Assembly (NCBI GenBank): GCA_027592155.1
Contig: JAQCKY010000210.1
Coordinates: 1 to 5,391 of the forward strand
Direction: 5' to 3'
DNA: 5,391 nt
From: Pseudomonadota bacterium
Lineage (GTDB): Bacteria; Pseudomonadota; Alphaproteobacteria; Rhodospirillales; UBA2165
A model generated the notes under the pieces. The model had not been told where the DNA came from and did no database searches. It saw only the letters and a program-made list of their open reading frames with translations. This document shows, piece by piece, positions 1 to 5,391 of the stretch; the stretch's first letter is position 1; every line of letters starts with the position of its first letter. A program made the position numbers and the translations under genes.

Positions 1-616
1 TCAATTCGGTAATCCGATTGACGTAGGGGATCAGTCCAATATCGGCGAGCGAGTAGGTATCGGGAACCAAATACCGTGACTGCGACAAAGCCGCCTCCAT
101 ATCCTTGAACAGCCGATCATAGGCGAGAATGCCCGATTTGAAGCGTAGCGAGTTGGTGCCGTTCTCAATAACATCGACGCGCCGGGCGCGGATGTCGGGA
201 TCCGGTGTTTTTGCGATCGTGTCGGCCAGTTCGTCGGCGGGGCGGGACAGCCATTGATGGCGAAAGGCGAGGCAGTTGCTGATCGTGACGCAGGCGTCAT
301 GGATGCGTTCATCGGGGCGCCGGGTCCAGCTTCGCATGGCGGTCTGGCCCGCGGCGGTGTCGGGTTTCAGGGGCGGGGCGGGGAAGATCTCGTCGAGATA
401 TTCACAGATGATGGTCGACTCGGTCACGACGGTGCCGTCATGGATCAGTGTCGGCACATATCCCTTGGGATTGAGTTTGAGGTAATCCGGGTTCTGCTGA
501 TCGGCGGCGCGCAAATCGAGGTGAATCTCTTCAGCCGGCTGGCCGTTCTCTGCCAGGGCGAGGCGAACCTTCTGAGCGCAGACCGACATATTGTTGTGAT
601 AGAGCTGCAGAGCCAT
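1..616 (-). CDS. Glutathione S-transferase family protein, C-terminus cut by window edge
   Basis: Cytosolic GST-fold protein, expected to bind glutathione and conjugate it to, or use it to reduce or cleave, an electrophilic substrate. I translated it by hand because the frame stays open to the left edge; 205 residues are visible, close to a full GST. The N-terminal thioredoxin-like domain spans about residues 1-80: LYHNNMSVCAQKVRLAL with Ser11 and Cys13 as candidate glutathione-activating residues, NPKGYVPTL with the cis-proline Pro55, and the glutathione-contacting Glu66-Ser67 in VVTESTIICEYLDEIFP. The helical C-terminal domain follows and includes the SLADI capping box (189-193). The ATG is preceded by AGGAAAG at a 5-nt gap. 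It lies 12 nt after the CoA-transferase on the same strand, so it is probably the last visible gene of that operon. The ESTIICEYL segment recalls beta-etherase (LigF-type) GSTs from memory; substrate unknown. Family assignment is firm, subclass is not. Confidence 0.9.
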   Translation of the reverse strand, partial: MALQLYHNNMSVCAQKVRLALAENGQPAEEIHLDLRAADQQNPDYLKLNPKGYVPTLIHDGTVVTESTIICEYLDEIFPAPPLKPDTAAGQTAMRSWTRRPDERIHDACVTISNCLAFRHQWLSRPADELADTIAKTPDPDIRARRVDVIENGTNSLRFKSGILAYDRLFKDMEAALSQSRYLVPDTYSLADIGLIPYVNRITEL

Positions 617-621
617 TACGG

Positions 622-628
622 CTTTCCT
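622..628 (-). promoter_or_regulatory. Ribosome binding site of the GST gene
   Basis: On the minus strand AGGAAAG lies 5 nt before the ATG at 616-614, inside the 12-nt gap after the CoA-transferase stop. It decides the GST start. Confidence 0.6.
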
Positions 629-1846
629 CTATGATGCGAGTTCGACAACACCTTGATCCGAGAGCGCGGAGATTTTTTCGTCGCCGTAACCCAGTAATTC
701 CGACAATACTTCGCGGGTATGCTGGCCGAGCGCCGGTGCCGCCACGGTCGGCAATTCGGGTGCGGCGGAGAGATGCAGGGGCGTGCGGGCAAACTGAACC
801 GGGCCGACCTCGGGATCGTCGATATCCATGATCATCCCCCGTGCCTTGACGTGGGGGTCGTCATAGATGTCTTCGGCGCGGTTTACCGGGCCGGTCGGCA
901 CTCCCTGTGCGTTAAGCCGGTCGACGGCCTCCTCCCGGGTCATGGCTGAAAGCCAGCCCTCGATGATCGGCTGCAAAAAATCGGCGTTGTCGGCACGGGA
1001 GGTGGCAATGGCGCTGCGTTCGTCGTCGATTAGGTCAGGGCGCTCCATGGAGTCGCAGAGACGTCCCCAGACGATGTTGTCCGGTACATTGAGGGCGATA
1101 TAGCCATCTTTGCATTGAAAGGCGCCGCGCGGAAAAACGTTGCGTAGTTCACCCCGGCTCGGCGACTGGCCGGCCGCGGCGTAGAGACCGATCATCGATT
1201 CATTGAGCGACAGCATGTTGTCGAACATGGCGGAATCGACGATCTGGCCTTCGCCGGTACGCTCCCGCATATACAGCGCTTGCATGATTCCCATCATCGT
1301 CGTCATGCCGGTATAAATGTCGGCCATGCCGTAGATGGTCCAGGACGGCGGTTTGTCCTTGAACCCGACCAAATGCATGATCCCGCTCATCGCTTCGGCG
1401 ACAATGTCGAACGCGGGCCGGTCGCTGTAAGGCCCCCGGTAGCCTTCCAGCCGGCCAAAGCCGGATATCATGGCCCAGATCAGCCGCGGGTTGTCGCCTT
1501 TGAGGAGCGCATGGCTCAGACCCAGCTTATCCATCGCGCCGGGGCGAAGATTATCGACGACGACATCCGACTTTAGAATAAGATCGCGCAAGACTTCCTG
1601 GCCCTCGGGTTTTTGCAGATCAAGCGCGAGACTTTTCTTATTGCGGTTATAACCCATATAGCCGACCGCTTTTTTGGCGCCGTTTTTTTCAACAAAGGGC
1701 GGCATGGCGCGGCGTGGATCGCCCCGGCCGGGACGCTCGATCTTGATGACTTCGGCTCCGGCATCGGCCAGCAGCATCGTGCAATAGGGGCCAGCCATAT
1801 ATTGCTCGAGCCCGACGACGCGGACTCCGGATAGAGGACGGTCCAT
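629..1846 (-). CDS. CaiB/BaiF family CoA-transferase (class III)
   Basis: Predicted cytoplasmic enzyme that moves coenzyme A from an acyl-CoA donor to a carboxylic acid acceptor; the same family also includes racemases such as alpha-methylacyl-CoA racemase. The 405-residue length is normal. Family marks in order: the N-terminal YMAGPYCTMLLADAGAEVIK (16-35) followed by IERPGRGDP, NRNKKSLALDL (68-78), DVVVDNLRPGAMDKLGL (94-110), Asp176 in YGMADIYTG at the place of the catalytic aspartate that forms an anhydride in formyl-CoA transferase, GEGQIVDSAMFDNML (198-212), GVPTGPVN (315-322), DPHVKARGM (330-338) and LGQHTREVL (373-381). The ATG starts 7 nt after the thiolase stop; GGGGA just before that stop is the only purine-rich stretch nearby, so translation may be coupled to the thiolase. 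With that thiolase it suggests activation and cleavage of an acid as its CoA ester. Donor and acceptor cannot be told from sequence. Confidence 0.93.
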   Translation of the reverse strand: MDRPLSGVRVVGLEQYMAGPYCTMLLADAGAEVIKIERPGRGDPRRAMPPFVEKNGAKKAVGYMGYNRNKKSLALDLQKPEGQEVLRDLILKSDVVVDNLRPGAMDKLGLSHALLKGDNPRLIWAMISGFGRLEGYRGPYSDRPAFDIVAEAMSGIMHLVGFKDKPPSWTIYGMADIYTGMTTMMGIMQALYMRERTGEGQIVDSAMFDNMLSLNESMIGLYAAAGQSPSRGELRNVFPRGAFQCKDGYIALNVPDNIVWGRLCDSMERPDLIDDERSAIATSRADNADFLQPIIEGWLSAMTREEAVDRLNAQGVPTGPVNRAEDIYDDPHVKARGMIMDIDDPEVGPVQFARTPLHLSAAPELPTVAAPALGQHTREVLSELLGYGDEKISALSDQGVVELAS

Positions 1847-1853
1847 TATCTAT

Positions 1854-3101
1854 TCAGTCCCCGATCCACTCGACGATCGTGGAGACGCCCATACCGACAC
1901 CGACGCAGAGTGTCGCCAAACCATAAAAGGGCCGGGGCATATCGGCGGCGCGGCGTTTCATTTCATGCATCAGCGTGACCATGATACGGGCACCGGAGCA
2001 GCCGGTCGGGTGGCCCAGTGCAATGCCGCCACCATTGACGTTGGTGATGTCGTGTTTGAGGCCGAGTTTGGTCATGCAGCCCAGGGCCTGGGCGGCAAAA
2101 GCTTCGTTCAGTTCGACCAATCCGATGTCTTCAATTTTGAGACCGGTGCGTTTGAGAAGCTTTTCCGTCGCCGGGACCGGACCGTAGCCGAAATGGCTGG
2201 GATCGGTTCCCGCCGATGCAGAGCCGACCCAGCGCAACAGCGGCTGGAGGCCGAGGTCGGCGGCTTTTTCCCGGCTGGTGACCAAAAGCGCCGCGGCGCC
2301 GTCATTGATGCCGCTGGAATTTCCGGCGGTGACCGTGCCGCCTTTTTTGAAGGCTGCCGGCAATCTAGCGAGATCATCCGTTGTGATGGCCAGTTCGTAG
2401 CTGCCATTGGACTTGGTGTAGCGGGGGTGCTCATCGGTATCGATAACGACGGGCTCTCCCCGTCGCTGGGGCACGTTGATGGGTACGATCTCATCGGCAA
2501 AGCGGCCCGCATTGATCGCGTCGATCGCGCGGCGGTGGCTCTCGATGGAAAACTCGTCTTGCTGCTCGCGGCTGATCTGCATTTCTTCGGCGATGATCTC
2601 CGCCCCTTCACCGAGGCTGACGATCGGGTACATTTCATCCATTTTGGGATTGTTGAAGCGCCAGCCGACGGTTGTGTCCCACATTTTCGGCGCCGCGGTT
2701 GTCGGCACACGGTCCGGCTTCATCATCGCCCAGGGGGCGCGGCTCATGCTTTCCACGCCACTACCGATATAGAGGTCCCCCTCATCGGCGACGACGGATT
2801 TTGCGGCCTGGTTGAGCGCTTCGAGCGCAGAGGCACAGTTGCGGTTGACGGTGACACCGGGGACCTCGGGCGGTAGCCCGGCCAAGAGAAGAGACATGCG
2901 CGCGACGTCACGGTTATCCTCGCCGCCCTGGTTGCCGCAGCCGGCATAGACGTCGTCTAATAGAGCCGGATCGATGCCGGTTCTCTCGATCAGGGCGCGG
3001 TAGGCTTCGGCCAACAGGTCGTCGGGCCGGACGGACGACAATCCGCCGCCGAACTTTCCAATCGGCGTGCGGACGCCATCGATGATCACTGCTTCTTTCA
3101 C
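1854..3101 (-). CDS. Thiolase (acetyl-CoA acyltransferase), 3-oxoadipyl-CoA thiolase-like
   Basis: Thiolase-fold enzyme, 415 residues, which cleaves a 3-oxoacyl-CoA with free CoA to give acetyl-CoA and a shortened acyl-CoA, or runs the reverse condensation. All catalytic parts are present: nucleophile Cys89 in NRNCASALEA, NEAFAAQ at 332-338, His364 in GGGIALGHPTGCSG, and the acid/base Cys399 in LCVGVGMG. GCGNQGGEDNRDVAR (54-68), SGVESMSRAPWAM (114-126) and DTTVGWRFNNPKM (142-154) resemble beta-ketoadipyl-CoA thiolases of the PcaF/PaaJ group more than the PhaA/AtoB acetoacetyl-CoA group; this is from memory of the families. The start codon is GTG, supported by GAGGA 7 nt upstream; the ATG at 3115-3113 is out of frame. 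It is first in a tight trio with the CoA-transferase and GST. No pca or paa partner is in view, so the exact substrate is open and it could be a generic thiolase. Confidence 0.93.
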   Translation of the reverse strand: MKEAVIIDGVRTPIGKFGGGLSSVRPDDLLAEAYRALIERTGIDPALLDDVYAGCGNQGGEDNRDVARMSLLLAGLPPEVPGVTVNRNCASALEALNQAAKSVVADEGDLYIGSGVESMSRAPWAMMKPDRVPTTAAPKMWDTTVGWRFNNPKMDEMYPIVSLGEGAEIIAEEMQISREQQDEFSIESHRRAIDAINAGRFADEIVPINVPQRRGEPVVIDTDEHPRYTKSNGSYELAITTDDLARLPAAFKKGGTVTAGNSSGINDGAAALLVTSREKAADLGLQPLLRWVGSASAGTDPSHFGYGPVPATEKLLKRTGLKIEDIGLVELNEAFAAQALGCMTKLGLKHDITNVNGGGIALGHPTGCSGARIMVTLMHEMKRRAADMPRPFYGLATLCVGVGMGVSTIVEWIGD

Positions 3102-3108
3102 GGAATTA

Positions 3109-3113
3109 TCCTC
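3109..3113 (-). promoter_or_regulatory. Ribosome binding site of the thiolase, supports a GTG start
   Basis: On the minus strand GAGGA stands 7 nt before GTG at 3101-3099, which opens MKEAVIIDGVRTP, the usual thiolase N-terminus. This selects GTG over the nearby out-of-frame ATG. Confidence 0.6.
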
Positions 3114-3121
3114 ATTCTTTG

Positions 3122-3143
3122 TCTGAGTTTTATCTGAGTTTTA
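3122..3143. repeat. Perfect tandem repeat, two 11-bp units
   Basis: TCTGAGTTTTA occurs twice head to tail (3122-3132 and 3133-3143), in the 60-bp gap between the lipoprotein stop and the thiolase start. It is AT-rich against GC-rich surroundings. One unit is about one helical turn, so it could be a paired protein binding site or part of the operon's leader; it could also be a chance duplication. No dyad or terminator hairpin was seen with it. Confidence 0.6.
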
Positions 3144-3161
3144 TTTGGCGGCTACCGAATT

Positions 3162-3701
3162 TTATCGCACGGTTACCGGTGGCCTGACGGGCGGCGCGGT
3201 GACCGGTGGCGTTGCCGATACCGGGGCTAATCCACCTCGGGGAGAGACGGTGATATCCACCTCGGAGCCGGTTATGGTCTTGCCCTGGATTTGGATCGTC
3301 ATGACCCGGTTTTCGCGGGTATAGGTCAGAACACTGACTGCGGAACGGACGGAGGTCACCTCCTGCCAGCCGAATTCCGGCGCCTTTTGTTTGAAGAAGC
3401 TGAACATATCCGTCGTCTTGTGGGAGGTGTCGAGCGCCAGACGCCCGATCCAGGTATCCTGCGGGCCCAAAACCAAGGTGCGGTCCAAGTTCATCTTCGA
3501 GCCTGTCGGGATCGGGATATCGGCAAACTGCGAGAAGCTGACCGCGCCGCCTTGCTGATCCGCGTTCGCTGCCGGTCTAGAGGTAGACGGCGCTATACCG
3601 ACGGCGCGGTCACAGGCCGCCACGGCAAGCAAAGCGATCACGGGAAGCCCAAGAATTCGAATGTACCGGGTGGTATCGAGGCGCAATTTCATTGATGTCA
3701 C
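3162..3701 (-). CDS. Predicted small lipoprotein of unknown function
   Basis: I do not recognise a named family. The 179-residue product starts with a basic stretch (MKLRLDTTRYIR), a hydrophobic core (ILGLPVIALLAVAAC) and a lipobox VAAC with Cys30 as the likely lipidated residue after signal peptidase II cleavage. Asp31 follows the cysteine; in E. coli an Asp at +2 retains lipoproteins in the inner membrane, but that rule is not general. After a flexible Ser/Pro/Gln linker, residues about 58-155 look like one small alpha/beta domain: ADIPIPTGSKMNLDRTLVLG, then DMFSFFKQKAPEFGWQEV, and strands LTYTRENRVMTIQIQGKTI. The tail is rich in Pro, Val and Thr (PPVTAPPVRPPVTVR). The first possible start is GTG, with GGAG 11 nt upstream; an in-frame ATG three codons later (3692) would also keep the signal peptide. 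It lies 60 bp upstream of the thiolase on the same strand and divergent from the hydrolase pair. The link with the enzymes is unproven. Confidence 0.8.
   Translation of the reverse strand: MTSMKLRLDTTRYIRILGLPVIALLAVAACDRAVGIAPSTSRPAANADQQGGAVSFSQFADIPIPTGSKMNLDRTLVLGPQDTWIGRLALDTSHKTTDMFSFFKQKAPEFGWQEVTSVRSAVSVLTYTRENRVMTIQIQGKTITGSEVDITVSPRGGLAPVSATPPVTAPPVRPPVTVR
3171..3210. repeat. Imperfect 13-bp direct repeat in the lipoprotein tail
   Basis: GGTTACCGGTGGC (3171-3183) and GGTGACCGGTGGC (3198-3210) differ at one base. On the minus strand they encode the repeated Pro-Pro-Val-Thr of the C-terminal tail, so the coding repeat most likely explains them. Confidence 0.5.
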
Positions 3702-3828
3702 TGTACTGGTGGCTCCGCAATTATTGGCAAGCCGACGGTGACCAAACTATCCCATTGCCCGGTGTCCGGTCTACCCGAATTGACTATGGAAATTCGATCA
3801 CCGAAAGTATCCGGGAAGGAGAGGCGCC
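3702..3828. promoter_or_regulatory. Divergent intergenic region, likely holding promoters for both arms
   Basis: These 127 bp separate the two divergent transcription units, so at least one promoter for each direction is expected here. For the minus strand, AATAAT at 3725-3720 matches a -10 box in five of six bases, with only a weak TTGGTC at 3745-3740 upstream and a short spacer. For the plus strand, TTGGCA at 3724-3729 matches a -35 box in five of six, with a poor CTATCC 17 nt on. The two candidates overlap, which would fit shared control, but neither is strong. An imperfect dyad with arms TTGG and CCAA (3724-3745) is present; no regulator gene is in view. Confidence 0.35.
3816..3821 (+). 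promoter_or_regulatory. Ribosome binding site of the RutB-like hydrolase
   Basis: AAGGAG, extended by AGG, lies 7 nt before the ATG at 3829. It favours this ATG over the second one two codons later. Confidence 0.7.
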
Positions 3829-4509
3829 ATGGTGATGCTGACCGCGAAACCCGATCAGGTCGATATCGATGTTGAAAGAACGGCGATGATCGTCGTCGAC
3901 ATGCAGAACGCCTTTGTTTCCAAAGGCGGAATGTTCGATTTGGCCGGGTTCGATATTTCAGGGGCGCCGCCGGTGGTAGAGGCCAATCGCCGCTTGCTCG
4001 ATAGCGCGCGCAAAGCCGGGCTCAAAGTGATCTATTTGCAAATGACCTATGCGCCGGACCTCGGGGATGCAGGCGGGCCGACGTCACCCAATTATCACAA
4101 AGAGCTGGGCATGATCATGATGCGGGACCGCCCGGAGCTCACCGGGACACTGTTGATCGAAGATACATGGGACTGGCAAATCGTGGATGAACTCACACCC
4201 CAAGACGGCGATATTATTGTCCGCAAAAGCCGCTATAGCGGATTTGCCGGAACCAATCTCGACCAGATCCTCCGCGGTGAGGATATTCGCCATATCTTCT
4301 TTACCGGCGTTGCCACCAATGTCTGCGTTCAAAGCACGGCGCAGGACGCGTTCTTTGGGGAGTATTGGCCGGTGTTGATCGAGGACGCGATGAACCATTC
4401 CGGGCCCGACTTCAACCGCGAGTCGGTGCTATGGAATTTCGAAAATGTATTCGGCTGGGTGAGTGACAGCGCTAAGGTCATCGATGCGCTTGAACGCCAA
4501 ACTAATTAA
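3829..4509 (+). CDS. Cysteine hydrolase, isochorismatase superfamily, RutB-like
   Basis: Predicted cytoplasmic amidohydrolase of 226 residues using a Cys-Asp-Lys triad. Asp24 lies in MIVVDMQNAF, Lys133 in IIVRKSRYSGF, and the nucleophile Cys166 in FTGVATNVCVQST; as I recall, these positions equal those of E. coli RutB, the (peroxy)ureidoacrylate amidohydrolase of the Rut pyrimidine pathway. Other RutB-like segments are GGMFDLAGFDIS (33-44), AGGPTSPNYHK (81-91), TWDWQIVDEL (113-122), DAFFGEYWPVLIEDA (173-187) and NVFGWVSD (206-213). The usual superfamily cis-peptide before the cysteine loop fits GVATNVC. It is followed 8 bp later by an MBL-fold hydrolase and lies divergent from the lipoprotein. 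No rutA, C, D, E or F is visible, so ureidoacrylate is only one possible substrate; N-carbamoyl compounds or other amides are alternatives. Family is firm, substrate is inference. Confidence 0.93.
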   Translation: MVMLTAKPDQVDIDVERTAMIVVDMQNAFVSKGGMFDLAGFDISGAPPVVEANRRLLDSARKAGLKVIYLQMTYAPDLGDAGGPTSPNYHKELGMIMMRDRPELTGTLLIEDTWDWQIVDELTPQDGDIIVRKSRYSGFAGTNLDQILRGEDIRHIFFTGVATNVCVQSTAQDAFFGEYWPVLIEDAMNHSGPDFNRESVLWNFENVFGWVSDSAKVIDALERQTN

Positions 4510-4512
4510 GGG
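4508..4512 (+). promoter_or_regulatory. Ribosome binding site overlapping the upstream stop codon
   Basis: AAGGG overlaps the TAA stop of the RutB-like gene and lies 5 nt before the ATG at 4518. This placement is typical of co-transcribed, translationally coupled genes. Confidence 0.5.
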
Positions 4513-4517
4513 CTCCA

Positions 4518-5391
4518 ATGAAGCAAATCCAATTAGGCGACATCCGGATCGATCGGGTGGTGGAGACGGAGGGGCTCGGCTATGCGCCAAACGAGTTTTT
4601 CCCCGATGCCACCATTGAGGGATTCGAAGGCGTGCGGGATTGGCTGATGCCCCACTTTTGGGACGATGAGGCCAAGACCTATATCCGGGCGATCCAGAGC
4701 TTCGTCGTGCGGACCTCTCATCATACGGTTCTGGTCGATACCTGTGTCGGCAATGATAAATCACGGCCCTCGACACCGGCCTGGGACGGCATGAAATCCG
4801 GCTGGATGGCGCAGCTGACCGGGCTCGGCGTGCACCCCGAAGAGATCGATTATGTGCTTTGTACCCATCTGCATGCCGATCATGTGGGCTGGAACACGCG
4901 GCTTGAGAACGGCCGATGGGTGCCGACATTTCCCAATGCTAAATATGTCATCCATAAAGAAGAGTACAGCCATTGGGAGCATGGCGACGACGGGGTAGAG
5001 GGACCCGGCTCGGCGGACGGCGCCTATGAGGACTCCGTCTTGCCGGTGATCGAGGCGGGGCTGGTCGAGGTGGTCGGCAATGATTTTGCCATCGATGACG
5101 CCTTTACCCTGGAGCCGACACCCGGGCACTCGCCGGGCCATTGTTGTTTTAATCTGCAGGGCGGCGGTAGGCGCGCGGTGGTTTCCGGCGATGCGATCCA
5201 TCATCCAATTCAAGTCGCTTATCCCGAATGGAACAGCCGGTTTTGTATGGACGCGGAAAAATCGCGGGCGACCCGGAAAAGCTTCGTCGAGCGTCATGCC
5301 GACACCGATACGGTGATCCTGGCGGCGCATTTTCCAACGCCGACGGCGGGGCGGATCATCGGCAACGGCGCCCGCTGTAAGTTCGTGGTCT
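4518..5391 (+). CDS. MBL-fold metallo-hydrolase, C-terminus cut by window edge
   Basis: Metallo-beta-lactamase-fold hydrolase with a probable two-metal (usually zinc) centre. I translated it by hand because the frame runs open off the right edge; 291 residues are visible and probably only a short tail is missing. The metal ligands are all present: THLHADHVGW with His117, His119, Asp121 and His122; His204 in TPGHSPGH; the bridging Asp225 in VSGDAIHH; and His271 in AAHFPTP. The strand SFVVRTSHHTVLVDTCVGND (61-80) is the usual beta-hairpin before the HxHxDH loop. The arrangement resembles the group with lactonases and organophosphate-type hydrolases (AHL lactonase or methyl parathion hydrolase relatives) rather than antibiotic-cleaving class B enzymes. 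No signal peptide is seen, so it is likely cytoplasmic. It follows the RutB-like gene by 8 bp, suggesting a joint pathway. The ATG is preceded by AAGGG. Substrate unknown; lactone, ester or cyclic amide are possibilities. Confidence 0.92.
   Translation, partial: MKQIQLGDIRIDRVVETEGLGYAPNEFFPDATIEGFEGVRDWLMPHFWDDEAKTYIRAIQSFVVRTSHHTVLVDTCVGNDKSRPSTPAWDGMKSGWMAQLTGLGVHPEEIDYVLCTHLHADHVGWNTRLENGRWVPTFPNAKYVIHKEEYSHWEHGDDGVEGPGSADGAYEDSVLPVIEAGLVEVVGNDFAIDDAFTLEPTPGHSPGHCCFNLQGGGRRAVVSGDAIHHPIQVAYPEWNSRFCMDAEKSRATRKSFVERHADTDTVILAAHFPTPTAGRIIGNGARCKFVV

Noticed and set aside
254..634. A 126-codon open frame on the plus strand opposite the GST
   Set aside because: The minus-strand frame is a clear GST with its own ribosome binding site; the plus frame has no family motif.
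2108..2710. A 200-codon alternate frame on the same strand as the thiolase
   Set aside because: It is Ser/Arg/Pro-rich out-of-frame translation of the thiolase; the thiolase frame is intact, so there is no sign of a frameshift.
1965..2876. A 303-codon open frame on the plus strand opposite the thiolase
   Set aside because: It lies wholly inside a thiolase with complete catalytic motifs; its composition looks like an antisense shadow of GC-rich coding DNA and it shows no recognisable motif.
3113..3115. An ATG on the minus strand as the thiolase start
   Set aside because: It is out of frame with the thiolase and overlaps its ribosome binding site.
3102..3161. A terminator after the lipoprotein gene
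   Set aside because: No GC-rich hairpin followed by a T run was found; the AT-rich stretch is a tandem direct repeat, not an inverted one.
3780..3810. TTGACT as a -35 box for the RutB-like gene
   Set aside because: The -10 region 17-19 nt on matches only three of six bases, and the start of transcription would fall on the ribosome binding site.
4761..5330. A 189-codon open frame on the minus strand opposite the MBL gene
   Set aside because: The plus-strand frame carries the full metal-binding motif set, so this is an antisense shadow.

Overview
The window looks like chromosomal DNA of a moderately GC-rich proteobacterium, most likely an alphaproteobacterium. That is a judgement from codon use and the general look of the proteins; no marker gene in the window fixes the taxon. 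It is densely coding: six protein genes, two of them cut by the window edges, in two divergent groups. No tRNA, rRNA, CRISPR array, insertion sequence or phage gene was seen. No stretch over 300 bases lacks a gene; the largest gap is the 127-bp divergent region at 3702-3828.

Minus strand, read right to left: a small predicted lipoprotein of unknown function (3701-3162); after 60 bp a thiolase of the 3-oxoadipyl-CoA (PcaF/PaaJ) type (3101-1854); 7 bp on, a class III CoA-transferase of the CaiB/BaiF family (1846-629); and 12 bp on, a glutathione S-transferase that runs off the left edge (616-1). The thiolase, CoA-transferase and GST are tightly packed and very probably one operon; the lipoprotein may be its first gene or a separate unit. 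Both the lipoprotein and the thiolase appear to start with GTG.

Plus strand, read left to right: a cysteine hydrolase of the isochorismatase superfamily closely resembling RutB (3829-4509), then, 8 bp later, a metallo-beta-lactamase-fold hydrolase that runs off the right edge (4518-5391). Their tight spacing, with a ribosome binding site overlapping the first gene's stop codon, suggests co-transcription.

Together the genes read as an accessory catabolic locus: a carboxylic acid could be activated by CoA transfer, cleaved by the thiolase, and supported by a glutathione-dependent enzyme, while the opposite arm carries two hydrolases for amide/carbamate and ester/lactone-like bonds. The substrate cannot be read from the sequence. 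No strong evidence of a wholly new biological system was found; the most notable points are the RutB-like enzyme paired with an MBL hydrolase and with no rut gene visible, and the aromatic-type thiolase linked to a CaiB/BaiF enzyme and a LigF-like GST.
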